A stretch of DNA of 64,000 nt. Source: an uncultured Ectothiorhodospiraceae bacterium. GTDB taxonomy: Bacteria > Pseudomonadota > Gammaproteobacteria > Nevskiales > Oceanococcaceae. The DNA is taken from positions 1 to 64,000 of the forward strand of contig CAKZQS010000019.1 of NCBI GenBank assembly GCA_937141935.1, written 5' to 3'. This document shows, piece after piece, positions 1 to 12,551 of the stretch (position 1 is its first letter; every line of letters starts with the position of its first letter). The notes under the pieces are model-generated. The model was given only the letters and a program-made list of their open reading frames with translations, did no database searches and had not been told where the DNA came from. Made by a program: the position numbers and the translations under genes.

Positions 1-35
1 CCCAGGTCGGCCTCGCCCGACTCGACGATTCTCAC
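1..35 (-). CDS. Start of a probable GNAT acetyltransferase (rimI-like), cut by window edge
   Basis: Only about 12 codons are present. On the minus strand a GTG start at 35 follows a strong AGGAGG (42-47) by six bases and reads VRIVESGEADL. This resembles the opening of ribosomal-protein-alanine acetyltransferases, whose first strand is often followed by 'EADL'. It lies just after the psi-like ORF, which fits the holD-rimI order known from E. coli. The rest is outside the window, so the identification is inference. Confidence 0.35.
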   Translation of the reverse strand, partial: MRIVESGEADL

Positions 36-75
36 GTTCAGCCTCCTGCGACCGGACGCGCCGCCGTTGGCGGGA

Positions 76-345
76 TCACGGGAAACGGCACCGTTTGTGG
101 TGGCCGGCGCGGCCCGTGGTCTGGAGCGTGGCCGGCACCGACAGCGCCGGCGGTGCCGGCCTGGGCTCCGCCGCTGCGGCCGGCACCGCGGTGCCTGCGG
201 CGGCGACCGGCTGGGCCGCGGCACGGGCAGGGGCAGGCGCAGCCAATTCCGCCACCGGCGCCACCGACGCGCCGGCCGGGGACGCCGCCGATCGCGTCCA
301 GCGCTGCAGGCCCAGGGCCTGCAGGTGCCGCTGCTCGAAACCCAC
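76..345 (-). CDS. Short DNA polymerase III psi-like (HolD N-terminus) protein
   Basis: This is an 89-residue ORF beginning with GTG two bases after the leuA stop, so translation is probably coupled to leuA. Residues 4-18 (EQRHLQALGLQRWTR) resemble the N-terminal clamp-loader-binding peptide of E. coli psi (RRDWQLQQLGITQWSLRR). The remainder, from about residue 20, is a low-complexity Ala/Pro tail ending RCRFP, with no sign of the folded psi domain that binds chi. A gene with a strong ribosome site and a GNAT-like start follows, as holD is followed by rimI in E. coli. It could be a minimal psi, a clamp-loader-binding tail or a decayed gene. Identification rests on one short motif and context. 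Confidence 0.45.
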   Translation of the reverse strand: MGFEQRHLQALGLQRWTRSAASPAGASVAPVAELAAPAPARAAAQPVAAAGTAVPAAAAEPRPAPPALSVPATLQTTGRAGHHKRCRFP

Positions 346-347
346 CC

Positions 348-1889
348 TCAGACCGTTTCGCCGACCTGCGGGTGCAGCCGCACGCCCATCTGGTCGAGGC
401 GATTCAGCGCATTCACATAGGCCTTGGCGGCCGCCACGACCACATCCGTGTCCGCACCCTGCCCGTTCGCCACCTTGCCATCGCGGGCCAGGCGCACGGT
501 AGTCTCGCCCTGGGCGTCGGTGCCCTGCGTGATGGCATTGACCGAGAACAGCAGCAGCTGCGCGCCGCTGTCGATGATCTGTTCGATGGCCTTGAAGCAG
601 GCATCGACCGAGCCGTCCCCCTCGGCCGAGGCGGAGACCAGTTCCTTGTCGATCTGCAGGCTCAGGTGCGCCACGGGGCGCGTGCCGGTGGCCGCGGTCA
701 CTTCGAGCTGGTGCAGGTTGATGCGCTCATGCGCCTGGGCCACGTCGGAGACCAGCGCGTGCAGGTCCTCATCGAAGATCTCGTGCTTCTGGTCGGCCAG
801 CACCTTGAAGCGGGCGAAGGCGTCGTTGAGCAGCTCGGGGCTCTCAAAGCTGATGCCCAGCTCCTCGCAGCGCGTGCGAAAGGCGTTGCGGCCCGAGTGC
901 TTGCCCAGCACGATGTGCTGCTCGCTCCAGCCCACGTCGGCGGCGTGCATGATCTCGTAGGTCTCGCGGTGCTTGATCACGCCGTCCTGGTGGATGCCGG
1001 ACTCGTGGGCGAAGGCATTGGCGCCCACGATGGCCTTGTTCGGCTGCACCGGGAAGCCGGTCACGGCGCTGACCAGGCGGCTGGCCTGCATGATGTGCTT
1101 GGTGTCCAGACGATGGTCGCAGGCGAACACGTCGCGCCGCGTGCGCACAGCCATGGCCACCTCCTCCAGCGCGGCGTTGCCGGCGCGTTCGCCCAGGCCG
1201 TTGATCGTGCACTCCACCTGGCGGGCCCCGGCCAGCACCGCGGCCAGCGAATTCGCCACCGCCATGCCCAGGTCGTTATGGCAATGCACCGAGAACACGG
1301 CCTTGTCGGCATTCGGCACGCGGTTGCGCAGGTCGGCGATCAATTGGCCGAACATATGCGGCATGGTGTAGCCGACGGTGTCCGGGATGTTGATCGTGCC
1401 GGCGCCGGCATCGATCACCGCCTCGAGAATGCGGCACAAGAAATCCGGCTCGCTGCGCCCGGCGTCCTCGGGCGAGAACTCCACATCATCGGTGTATTGC
1501 CGCGCGTGCTTCACCGCGGCGACCGCGGCCTCGACCACCTGGTCGGGGTGCATGTTCAGCTTCTTCGCCATGTGGATCGGCGAGGTCGCGATGAAGGTGT
1601 GGATGCGCCGCCGCCGGGCCGGCTCCAGCGCCTGGGCCGCGGCGTCGATGTCCTTGAGGTTGGCCCGCGCCAGCGAGCAGACGGTGCTGTCGTCCACCGC
1701 CTCGGCGACGGCCTTGACGCTGGCAAAGTCGCCGGGGCTGGCGATGGCGAAGCCCGCCTCGATGACGTCCACGCGCATGCGCTCCAGTGCCTTGGCGATG
1801 CGGACTTTCTCGTCGCGGGTCATTGACGCGCCGGGGCTCTGCTCGCCATCGCGCAGCGTCGTATCAAAAATAATGAGTTGGTCGGTCAT
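348..1889 (-). CDS. leuA: 2-isopropylmalate synthase
   Basis: Condenses acetyl-CoA with 2-oxoisovalerate, the first committed step of leucine synthesis. From the ATG at 1889 ([20 protein letters not shown]) the protein has 513 residues, normal for the long LeuA type. The HMGL-like barrel carries DTTLRDG (9-15) and the metal-binding HCHNDLG (202-208), then HESGIHQDG; a C-terminal regulatory domain for leucine feedback follows. An in-frame upstream extension is open but runs through the leader region and shows no homology, so I reject it. AGCAGGTG lies just before the chosen start. It is the last large gene of the ilvN-ilvC-pssA-leuA run, and a Leu-rich leader ORF precedes it. Confidence 0.97.
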   Translation of the reverse strand: MTDQLIIFDTTLRDGEQSPGASMTRDEKVRIAKALERMRVDVIEAGFAIASPGDFASVKAVAEAVDDSTVCSLARANLKDIDAAAQALEPARRRRIHTFIATSPIHMAKKLNMHPDQVVEAAVAAVKHARQYTDDVEFSPEDAGRSEPDFLCRILEAVIDAGAGTINIPDTVGYTMPHMFGQLIADLRNRVPNADKAVFSVHCHNDLGMAVANSLAAVLAGARQVECTINGLGERAGNAALEEVAMAVRTRRDVFACDHRLDTKHIMQASRLVSAVTGFPVQPNKAIVGANAFAHESGIHQDGVIKHRETYEIMHAADVGWSEQHIVLGKHSGRNAFRTRCEELGISFESPELLNDAFARFKVLADQKHEIFDEDLHALVSDVAQAHERINLHQLEVTAATGTRPVAHLSLQIDKELVSASAEGDGSVDACFKAIEQIIDSGAQLLLFSVNAITQGTDAQGETTVRLARDGKVANGQGADTDVVVAAAKAYVNALNRLDQMGVRLHPQVGETV

Positions 1890-1968
1890 GCGAACACCTG
1901 CTGAGTCTTCGGTGTAGCGATAAGGCGTGTGGTGGCTGGCGGCTGTGAGCCCCGCCCGGCTGCGACTG

Positions 1969-2061
1969 TTATGCCCCGCAGGGCAGCGGCAGTCGCGCAC
2001 GCAGCAGCAGCCGCGCAAGCGGCGTGCTCAGCAGGAGGGCGTGCGGGTTCGATGACAGCAT
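1969..2061 (-). CDS. Leucine-rich leader peptide upstream of leuA (candidate leuL)
   Basis: A 30-codon ORF from ATG 2061 to TAA 1969, about 80 bases ahead of leuA. Ten of its 30 residues are leucine, including two runs of three (residues 9-11 and 18-20). Directly at its end, GCGACTG in the last codons pairs with CAGTCGC after the stop, a 7-bp stem spanning the stop codon. A GC-rich hairpin (GGGCGGGGCT with AGCCGCC) follows, without a U-run. This layout fits leucine-dependent attenuation by ribosome stalling. No convincing Shine-Dalgarno or promoter is visible, so expression is unproven. Random Leu richness in GC-rich DNA is the alternative. Confidence 0.45.
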   Translation of the reverse strand: MLSSNPHALLLSTPLARLLLRARLPLPCGA

Positions 2062-2092
2062 CACTGCAGTATGCCGCAGCCGCCGCGGCTTT

Positions 2093-2854
2093 TCATGCCC
2101 GGCGCCGCTGGCGCAGGCGCCACAAGGCCATCACCGGACCGGAGAGCACGTAGAGGGCAAAGACGGCGGCGAGCACCCGCGGCGGATCGAAGGCGATCAG
2201 CACGAACACCACCAGCATCAGCAGGATGTACAAAAACGGCACCCGCTCGGCCAGGTTCACCTGCTTGAAGCTGGGGTAGCGCACATTGCTGACCATCAGC
2301 ACGGCGACGGCAAAGGTCACCGCCCAGGCCGGCCAGCGCAACAACTCGCCCGGCACGGCGAAGTCATCGGCCACCCAGACGAAACCCGCGACGATAGCCG
2401 CCGCCGAGGGCGAGGGCAGCCCGTAGAAGTCGCCCTTGCCGCCGTCGAGGCTGGCGTTGACGTTGAAGCGGGCCAGGCGCAGCGCCGTGCAGGCCACGTA
2501 GACAAAAGCCGTCAACCAGCCCAGCTTGCCGCCCAGCGACAGATCGCCGGCGAGGTGCTGCAGGCTGAACAGGTACATGACCAGCGCGGCCGCCAACCCG
2601 AAGGCCACCATGTCGGCCAGGCTGTCGTATTCCTTGCCGAAGCTGGACTGGGTATTGGTCAGGCGCGCCACGCGACCATCGAGCGCATCGGCAACCATGG
2701 CCGCGAAGATGCCGACGGCGGCATCCGAGAAGCGCCCGCGCATGGCGGCCACGATCGCGTAGAAACCGCCAAGCAGCGTCGCGGTCGTGAACAGGTTGGG
2801 CAGCAGGTAAAAGCCCTTGCGCGGCGGCGGGCGGTCGTGGGCGTCGTCTGTCAT
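2093..2854 (-). CDS. pssA: CDP-diacylglycerol-serine O-phosphatidyltransferase
   Basis: Makes phosphatidylserine, precursor of phosphatidylethanolamine, from CDP-diacylglycerol and serine at the inner membrane. The 253-residue protein carries a complete CDP-alcohol phosphotransferase signature, D56-xx-DG-xx-AR-x8-G-xxx-D77-xxx-D81, followed by several hydrophobic helices. This is the integral-membrane type II enzyme, not the peripheral E. coli type. It lies between ilvC and leuA on the same strand, an arrangement also seen in pseudomonads where ilvC is followed by pssA. Start ATG is followed by a short charged segment before the first helix. Confidence 0.93.
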   Translation of the reverse strand: MTDDAHDRPPPRKGFYLLPNLFTTATLLGGFYAIVAAMRGRFSDAAVGIFAAMVADALDGRVARLTNTQSSFGKEYDSLADMVAFGLAAALVMYLFSLQHLAGDLSLGGKLGWLTAFVYVACTALRLARFNVNASLDGGKGDFYGLPSPSAAAIVAGFVWVADDFAVPGELLRWPAWAVTFAVAVLMVSNVRYPSFKQVNLAERVPFLYILLMLVVFVLIAFDPPRVLAAVFALYVLSGPVMALWRLRQRRRA

Positions 2855-2976
2855 GGCGGGCGCGCGGCGGGTAGGCCGCCATTCTGCCCGACTGGCGCGC
2901 GGCCTTCAGGCCAGCGCCCGTCGCACCGGCGGCCAGGGCCCGCAGGCCATGACCGCCGATGCGCGGCGCGGCGCGC

Positions 2977-4011
<1,035 letters not shown>

Positions 4012-4041
4012 TTATGCGAACAATGGGGATAGGCCCGGGGC

Positions 4042-4542
4042 CTATTGCGGAATTTTGAGCGCCGTCGTGCCGCAGGCCATCGCCGCGGCGCCGGAGCGCA
4101 CCAGCTCGACCAGGCGGCCATGCTCGGCCAGCCGGCCCACGGCATCGTCCAGCTCGGCACCGGTGCCGGTCAGCTCGACGGTGAAACTGCCCGGCGTGTC
4201 ATCCAGCACCTCGCCACCGAGGCTGCGGACGGTGGCCTGCTGGCTGTCGACATCCTCGGCCGGCAGGTCCAGTTTGAGCAGCAGCACCTCGCGCTCGATG
4301 TGCGCGCCACCGGTCAGGTCGGCCACATCGACCACATCCACCAGCTTGCGCAGCTGCTTGTTGATCTGGTCGATGACGGCATCCGAGCCCGTCGTCACCA
4401 TCGTCAGCCGCGACACGACCGGGTTTTGCGTCGGCGCCACGTTCAGCGACTCGATGTTGTAGCCCCGGGCCGAGAACATGCCGGCCACGCGCGACAGCGC
4501 ACCGGCTTCATTGGCCATCAGGATCGAGATGATGTGGCGCAT
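4042..4542 (-). CDS. ilvN: Acetolactate synthase small (regulatory) subunit
   Basis: Regulatory subunit that activates the catalytic subunit and confers valine feedback. The chosen ATG at 4542 gives 166 residues beginning MRHIISILMANEAGALSRV, a typical ACT domain start with the valine-site loop NEAGALSRVAGMF. The C-terminal half is the second ACT-like domain. A much longer open frame upstream is antisense to ilvB and is rejected. The gene is divergent from its partner ilvB, which is unusual, and runs into ilvC. It could also be named ilvH. Confidence 0.95.
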   Translation of the reverse strand: MRHIISILMANEAGALSRVAGMFSARGYNIESLNVAPTQNPVVSRLTMVTTGSDAVIDQINKQLRKLVDVVDVADLTGGAHIEREVLLLKLDLPAEDVDSQQATVRSLGGEVLDDTPGSFTVELTGTGAELDDAVGRLAEHGRLVELVRSGAAAMACGTTALKIPQ

Positions 4543-4581
4543 CGGCGGTCGGGGCCGTGGGGGCCTTGCTGCAAACCCGCC

Positions 4582-4610
4582 ACGGTAGCTCAGCTTGCTG
4601 CACTGCGCAA
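4582..4610 (-). promoter_or_regulatory. Candidate ilvN-ilvC promoter
   Basis: On the minus strand TTGCGC (4605-4610), a 17-base spacer and TACCGT (4582-4587) would start transcription near 4576, about 34 bases ahead of ilvN. The match is 4/6 and 3/6, so it is tentative. Confidence 0.28.
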
Positions 4611-4701
4611 GAATTCCGCGGCAGCCGCCCTCGCCTGCGCTATCATTCGCGGTTCCGCTTATTGCTCGCGCACTCGCGCGGCCCCCTGCCGGGACCCCGC
4701 C

Positions 4702-6555
4702 ATGACTTCCGATCACGACCAGACCCCCGCCCAGCCCCATCCTCGCGCCGGTGAGCGCCTGAGTGGTGCCGATGTCATCGTCCAGGTGATGGCCGATGAG
4801 GGGGTCGACACGATCTTCGGCTATAGCGGCGGCGCGATCCTGCCTACCTATGACGCGGTGTTCCGCTACAACCAGGCCGCCGAGGAAACCGGCCAGCCGG
4901 CGCCGATGCCGCTGATCGTGCCCGCCAATGAGCAGGGCGCCGCCTTCATGGCCGCGGGTTATGCGCGCGCCAGCGGCCGCGTCGGCGTGGCGATGGTGAC
5001 CTCCGGCCCCGGCGCGACCAACACGGTGACGCCCGTGCGCGACTGCATGGCGGACTCGATCCCGATCGTCGTGATCTGCGGCCAGGTGCCCACCGGCGCC
5101 ATCGGTACCGACGGCTTCCAGGAGGCCCCGGTCACCAACATCATGGGCGCGGCCGCCAAGCATGTGTTCCTGGTGACCGATGCTGAAAAGCTCGAGGCCA
5201 CGATGCGCACCGCCTTCGAGATCGCCCGCACCGGCCGCCCCGGCCCGGTGGTCGTGGACATCCCCAAGGACGTGCAGAACTGGCAGGGCGAGTACGTCGG
5301 CCATGGCACGCTGCCCGTGCCGGGTTATCGCCAGCGCATGGCCCAGCTCTCGGCGAACCGCCTGTCGCAGCTGCAGTGTGTGCGCTTTTATGACTTGCTC
5401 AAGGCCTCACGCCGGCCCTTGATCTACGCCGGCGGCGGCGTGATTCACGCCGAGGCGGCCCAGGCGCTGCGCGCCTTCGCGCAGCATTACGACATCCCGG
5501 TCACGTCGACCCTGATGGGCCTGGGCGCCTATGACACGCGCGATCCGATGTCGCTGCACATGCTCGGCATGCACGGCACGGCGGCCGCCAACTACGCGGT
5601 GGACGATTGCGACTTCCTGATCGCCGTGGGCGCGCGCTTTGATGACCGCGTGGCCGGCGTGCCGAAGCAGTTCGCGCCGGGCGCCAAGGCCATCGCCCAC
5701 TTCGACATCGACGAATCCGAGATCCACAAGGTCAAGCGCGCCGACTGGCACCACGTGGGCCTGCTCAAGCCGGCGCTCGAGACCCTGCTGAAGTACGGCC
5801 GCGAAAACGTGCCCGCCCAGGACCTGAGCGAGTGGGCCACGCACATCGGCGAGCTCAAGTCGACCTACGGCCTGAACTACGACCGCGAATCGAGCACCAT
5901 CCAGCCGATGCAGGTCATCGAGGAGATCAACAAGATCACCCGGGGCGAGGCCATCATCTCCACCGGCGTGGGCCAGCACCAGATGTGGGCGGCGCAGTAC
6001 TTCGATTTTGCCGGCCCGCGGCTGTGGCTGACCTCCGGCTCGATGGGCACGATGGGCTTTGGCCTGCCGGCCGCCATCGGCGCCCAGTTCGCACAGCCCG
6101 AAAAGCTGGTCATCGATATCGATGGCGACGCCTCGATCCGCATGAACCTCGGCGAGATGGAGACCGTGACCACCTACAAGCTGCCGGTGAAGGTCGTGGT
6201 GCTGAACAACTACGGCGACGGCATGGTCAAGCAGTGGCAGCGGCTGTTCTTCAAGGGCCGCATGGCCGCCTCGGACAAGTCGCTGCACTCCAAGGACTTC
6301 ATCAAGGCCGCCGAGGCCGACGGCTTTGCCTTCGCCCGCCGGGTCGAATCGCGCGGCGAGCTGGCGCAGGCGGTGGCCGACTTCATCGCCTTCGAGGGCC
6401 CGGCCTTCCTGGAGGTCATCATCGACGGCGAGGCCGGCGTGTACCCCATGGTGGGCCCGGGCATGAGCTATGCGCAGATGATCACCGGCGACCATATCCC
6501 GACGCGCAACGCCGAAGGCCAGCCGGAGGTGCCCGACTCCTCGGAGATGTTCTAG
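4702..6555 (+). CDS. ilvB: Acetolactate synthase large (catalytic) subunit
   Basis: Thiamine-diphosphate and FAD enzyme that condenses pyruvate with pyruvate or 2-oxobutyrate, the first common step to valine, leucine and isoleucine. From ATG 4702 it has 617 residues. The N-terminal half holds the catalytic glutamate region (VPANEQGAAFMAAGYAR). The C-terminal ThDP motif begins at IDGDAS and ends VVVLNNYGDGM. The N-terminal 20 residues are a variable extension. The open frame continues about 650 bases upstream, but only through ilvN antisense sequence. It is transcribed away from ilvN/ilvC, with 159 bases between the starts. TATCAT at 4641-4646 is a possible -10. It could equally be named ilvI. 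Confidence 0.96.
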   Translation: MTSDHDQTPAQPHPRAGERLSGADVIVQVMADEGVDTIFGYSGGAILPTYDAVFRYNQAAEETGQPAPMPLIVPANEQGAAFMAAGYARASGRVGVAMVTSGPGATNTVTPVRDCMADSIPIVVICGQVPTGAIGTDGFQEAPVTNIMGAAAKHVFLVTDAEKLEATMRTAFEIARTGRPGPVVVDIPKDVQNWQGEYVGHGTLPVPGYRQRMAQLSANRLSQLQCVRFYDLLKASRRPLIYAGGGVIHAEAAQALRAFAQHYDIPVTSTLMGLGAYDTRDPMSLHMLGMHGTAAANYAVDDCDFLIAVGARFDDRVAGVPKQFAPGAKAIAHFDIDESEIHKVKRADWHHVGLLKPALETLLKYGRENVPAQDLSEWATHIGELKSTYGLNYDRESSTIQPMQVIEEINKITRGEAIISTGVGQHQMWAAQYFDFAGPRLWLTSGSMGTMGFGLPAAIGAQFAQPEKLVIDIDGDASIRMNLGEMETVTTYKLPVKVVVLNNYGDGMVKQWQRLFFKGRMAASDKSLHSKDFIKAAEADGFAFARRVESRGELAQAVADFIAFEGPAFLEVIIDGEAGVYPMVGPGMSYAQMITGDHIPTRNAEGQPEVPDSSEMF

Positions 6556-6617
6556 CCCCGCGAGGGTGCGCAGACGGCGGCCCGGCGGGGCCGCCCGCCC
6601 CGGCTAGACGCCCGCGT

Positions 6618-7085
6618 CTACCTGCGCCGGGCGCGAAAGAACTCGCGCAGCAGCGCCCCGCACTCGGCCGCCCGGATGCCGCCACGCACCTGCGGGCGGT
6701 GATTCAGCCGCGGCCGCAGCAGCAGGTCGCTGTGGGAGCCGGCCGCGCCGGCCTTGGGGTCATAGGCCCCGAAGACCACTTCGGCGATGCGCGCGTGAAT
6801 GATGGCGCCCGCACACATGATGCAGGGCTCCAGCGTCACGTATAGGCGCGCACCGGGCAGCCGGTAATTGCCCAGGGCGGCCCCGGCCTGGCGCAGGGCG
6901 CGAATCTCCGCGTGGCCGCTGGGGTCGTGTTCGGCGATGGGCGCGTTGTGCGCGGCCGCCAGCAGATGCCCCCGCCCATCGACGATGACCGCGCCCACGG
7001 GTACCTCGCCACGCGCCGCCGACAGCCGCGCCTGCTCCAGCGCCTGGGCCATCCAGCCAGTGTCGCTAGGAATCCCCGCGCTCAC
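6618..7085 (-). CDS. tadA: tRNA-specific adenosine-34 deaminase
   Basis: Deaminates A34 to inosine in tRNA-Arg(ACG), letting it read several arginine codons. The 155-residue protein has the zinc deaminase signature: H58-A-E60 with the proton-shuttling glutamate, and P87-C88-xx-C91. The GTG start at 7085 shares GTGA with the stop of the upstream FkbM gene, so the two are translationally coupled. It converges on ilvB. The stop codon lies in a 7-bp inverted repeat (6605-6620) without a T-run. Confidence 0.93.
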   Translation of the reverse strand: MSAGIPSDTGWMAQALEQARLSAARGEVPVGAVIVDGRGHLLAAAHNAPIAEHDPSGHAEIRALRQAGAALGNYRLPGARLYVTLEPCIMCAGAIIHARIAEVVFGAYDPKAGAAGSHSDLLLRPRLNHRPQVRGGIRAAECGALLREFFRARRR

Positions 7086-7978
7086 CGCGCAGCGGCGGCC
7101 GTCGCGGTGTCGGCGCTTTTGGCGATGGCCGTATTGCGCAGCAGAGCCCGCAGCGGCCGCGGCGTGATCCCGAGCAGTTCGTAGCCGGCCGCAAACAGCA
7201 GCCGCAACTGCGTGCTCAGGGTCTCTTCACAGGCCTCGCCACGCTCGAAACCGCCGTCGATTGCCAGGTACTCGCAGATCTTCAGCGCCTGCGTGGCCCC
7301 CTGCAGGATCTCCGGCTCAAAGCCTTCGGCCTCGAGCTTGAGCAGCCGCACCCGTTGCAGACCCGCCTCGGCGATGTACTGATCCAGCGTTGTGGTGCGC
7401 ACCGTGCGCGTCGCGGTGTAATGGCGCGGCCGGATAAAGCTCGAGTCCGCGTTCGGGCTGTCCAGGTAGAACACGCTTTCCCCACAGCGGTCACCCAATC
7501 CGAGGGGCGCGTGCTGCCCCTGCGGCGCGTTGTGGCGAATGGCCCGATGCTCATCGGCGCCGGGCTCGAAGGTGATGTAGTTGCGCTCGTCGATGCGCCC
7601 GCGCAGGTACAGATACAGGTCGGCGTAGTTGGCGCCGCAGTCGATCACCGTATCTTGCGCACGAAATTCGATGCGCTCGAGCAGATAAGACGCCGCGATC
7701 TGCCGCGCCCGCGCCGACAAGCCGCGCGCGTACAGCCCAAACCCGCGCTGGCGGTGAGCGAAGTAGTGCACCCGCTCGGCATCGCCGACGCTGTACAGCT
7801 CAAGCTGGGGGTGGTGCGCGTAGCGCTCGGCCAGGCCGCGGGCGCGCATCTTGGCGCTCGCGATGCGGCAGGCCCAAGCCGGCGGCAGGCGCGATTCCAG
7901 CAATCGCAGCAGCGCGCCCAGCGCCGCGCGCATGCGGCCAAGCAGCCTCTTAGGCAGGCTGCCGACGCGCCCGGGCAT
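7082..7978 (-). CDS. FkbM-family S-adenosylmethionine methyltransferase
   Basis: A 298-residue protein. The C-terminal two thirds match FkbM methyltransferases: motif I-like TVIDCGANYADLYL near residue 110, an acidic loop YITFEPG, and the FkbM hallmark LLKLEAEGFEPEILQGA near residue 215. The first 90 residues are a basic, helical extension. FkbM proteins methylate sugars or polyketides, and the substrate here cannot be told. It sits between guaA (6-base gap) and tadA (GTGA overlap), suggesting cotranscription without an obvious functional link. The family call is firm and the role unknown. Confidence 0.8.
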   Translation of the reverse strand: MPGRVGSLPKRLLGRMRAALGALLRLLESRLPPAWACRIASAKMRARGLAERYAHHPQLELYSVGDAERVHYFAHRQRGFGLYARGLSARARQIAASYLLERIEFRAQDTVIDCGANYADLYLYLRGRIDERNYITFEPGADEHRAIRHNAPQGQHAPLGLGDRCGESVFYLDSPNADSSFIRPRHYTATRTVRTTTLDQYIAEAGLQRVRLLKLEAEGFEPEILQGATQALKICEYLAIDGGFERGEACEETLSTQLRLLFAAGYELLGITPRPLRALLRNTAIAKSADTATAAAAR

Positions 7979-7984
7979 GCGCTG

Positions 7985-9558
7985 TCACTCCCACTCGATG
8001 GTCGCCGGCGGCTTGCCGGAGATGTCGTAGACGACGCGGGAGACATTGGGCACTTCGTTGACGATGCGGCGCGCGCAGGTGTCCAGCAGCTCCGCCGGCA
8101 GCCGCGCCCAGTGGGCCGTCATGAAATCGATGGTTTCCACCGCGCGCAGCGCAATGACCGGGGCGTAGCGGCGGCCATCGCCGGTGACGCCGACGGACTG
8201 CACCGGCAGCCAGACGGCGAAGGCCTGCGAGACCTTGTCGTACCAGCCCGCGGCGCGCAGTTCGCCGATGAAGATGTCGTCGGCCAGGCGCAGCGTGTCC
8301 GCCGCCTCGCGGCTGACTTCGCCGAGGATGCGCACGCCCAGCCCGGGGCCCGGGAAGGGATGCCGATGCACCAGCTCGCCCGGCAGGCCCAGGTCCAGGC
8401 CGATCTTGCGCACCTCGTCCTTGAACAGCTCGCGCAACGGCTCCACCAGCTTGAGCTTCATCGTGTCCGGCAGGCCGCCCACGTTGTGGTGCGACTTGAT
8501 GACATGCGCCTTGCCGGTTTTGGCGCCGGCCGATTCGATGACGTCCGGGTAAATCGTGCCCTGGGCCAGAAAATCCACACCCTCGATCTTGCTGGCCTCC
8601 TCGTCGAAGACCTCGATAAAGGTGCGGCCGATAATCTTGCGCTTGGCCTCGGGGTCGGCCTCGCCCTGCAGCGCATCGAGAAAGCGCGCGCTGGCGTCGA
8701 CCTTGATCACGCGCACGCCGAGGTGCTCGGCGAAGGTGCGCATGACCTGGTCGGCCTCGCCCAGGCGCAGCAGGCCGTTGTCGACAAATACGCAGGTCAG
8801 CTGGTCGCCGATGGCCCGATGCAGCAGCGCCGCCACCACCGAGGAATCCACGCCGCCGGACAGGCCCAGCAGCACGTGCTTGTCGGCGACCTGTTCGCGC
8901 ACGCGCAACATGGCGTCGTGGATGATGTTGCCCGGCGTCCAGCTGCCGTCGCAGCCGCAGATCTCGCGCACGAAGCGCGCAATGATGCGCGCACCCTGCT
9001 TGGTATGCGTGACCTCGGGGTGGAACTGCAGCCCATAAAAGTGCCGCTGCGGGTCCGCCATGCCGGCCAGCGGCAGATCCAGGGTGCTGGCGATGCAGGC
9101 GAAACCCTCGGGCAAGGCCGTCACGCGATCCCCGTGGCTCATCCACACGTCCAGCAGGCCCTCGCCCTGCCCGCCCACGCGGTCCTCGATGTCGCGCAGC
9201 AAGGGGCTATGGCCCTGCGCGCGCACCTCGGCATAGCCGAACTCCTGGCTGTGGCCGGACTCGACGCTGCCGCCGAAGGTCTTGGCCATGGCCTGCATGC
9301 CGTAGCAGATGCCCAGCACCGGCACGCCCTGCTCGAAGATCGCCGGCGACACGGCCGGCGCGGCGTCCACGGTGGTGGACTCGGGGCCACCGGACAGGAT
9401 GATGCCGCTGGCGCCAAAGTCGGCCAGCTCGGCGGGCTCCAGGTCCCAGGGCAGGATCTCGCAATACACGCCGGACTCGCGCACGCGGCGCGCAATCAAC
9501 TGGGTGAGCTGCGAGCCGAAATCCAGAATCAGGATCCGGTCGGCGTGGATATCGCGCA

Positions 9559-9559
<1 letters not shown>
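7985..9559 (-). CDS. guaA: GMP synthase (glutamine-hydrolysing)
   Basis: Converts XMP, glutamine and ATP to GMP, the last step of guanine nucleotide synthesis. The 524-residue protein has a class I glutamine amidotransferase domain with nucleophile C85 in GICYGMQ and the HPE pair (FHPEVTHT). An ATP-pyrophosphatase P-loop (LSGGVDSSV) follows, and the dimerisation domain ends TIEWE. It overlaps the end of guaB as TGATG, the usual coupled guaBA operon. Confidence 0.98.
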
Positions 9560-12472
<2,913 letters not shown>

Positions 12473-12476
<4 letters not shown>

Positions 12477-12501
12477 CAGGGCCTGGATCCATGGCTATAC
12501 T
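12473..12501 (+). promoter_or_regulatory. Strong sigma-70-type promoter for the OmpA-like gene
   Basis: CTGACA (12473-12478), exactly 17 bases, then TATACT (12496-12501), each 5/6 to consensus. Transcription would start near 12508 and leave a leader of about 44 bases. AGAGAGGA lies just before the ATG at 12552. The -35 overlaps the xseA stop. Confidence 0.6.
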
Positions 12502-12551
12502 GCCTGGAACGGTTGTAGAACCGGTTAAATCAAACAGAGAGGACTCGCAAA

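Noticed and set aside
153-1826. Long plus-strand open frame opposite leuA
   Set aside because: Antisense shadow of leuA with no recognisable domain or ribosome site.
4045-4701. 219 extra in-frame codons upstream of ilvB
   Set aside because: They read antisense through ilvN; the enzyme's N-terminus fits ATG 4702.
6605-6620. Perfect 7-bp inverted repeat at the tadA stop as a terminator
   Set aside because: Two-base loop and no T-run on either strand.
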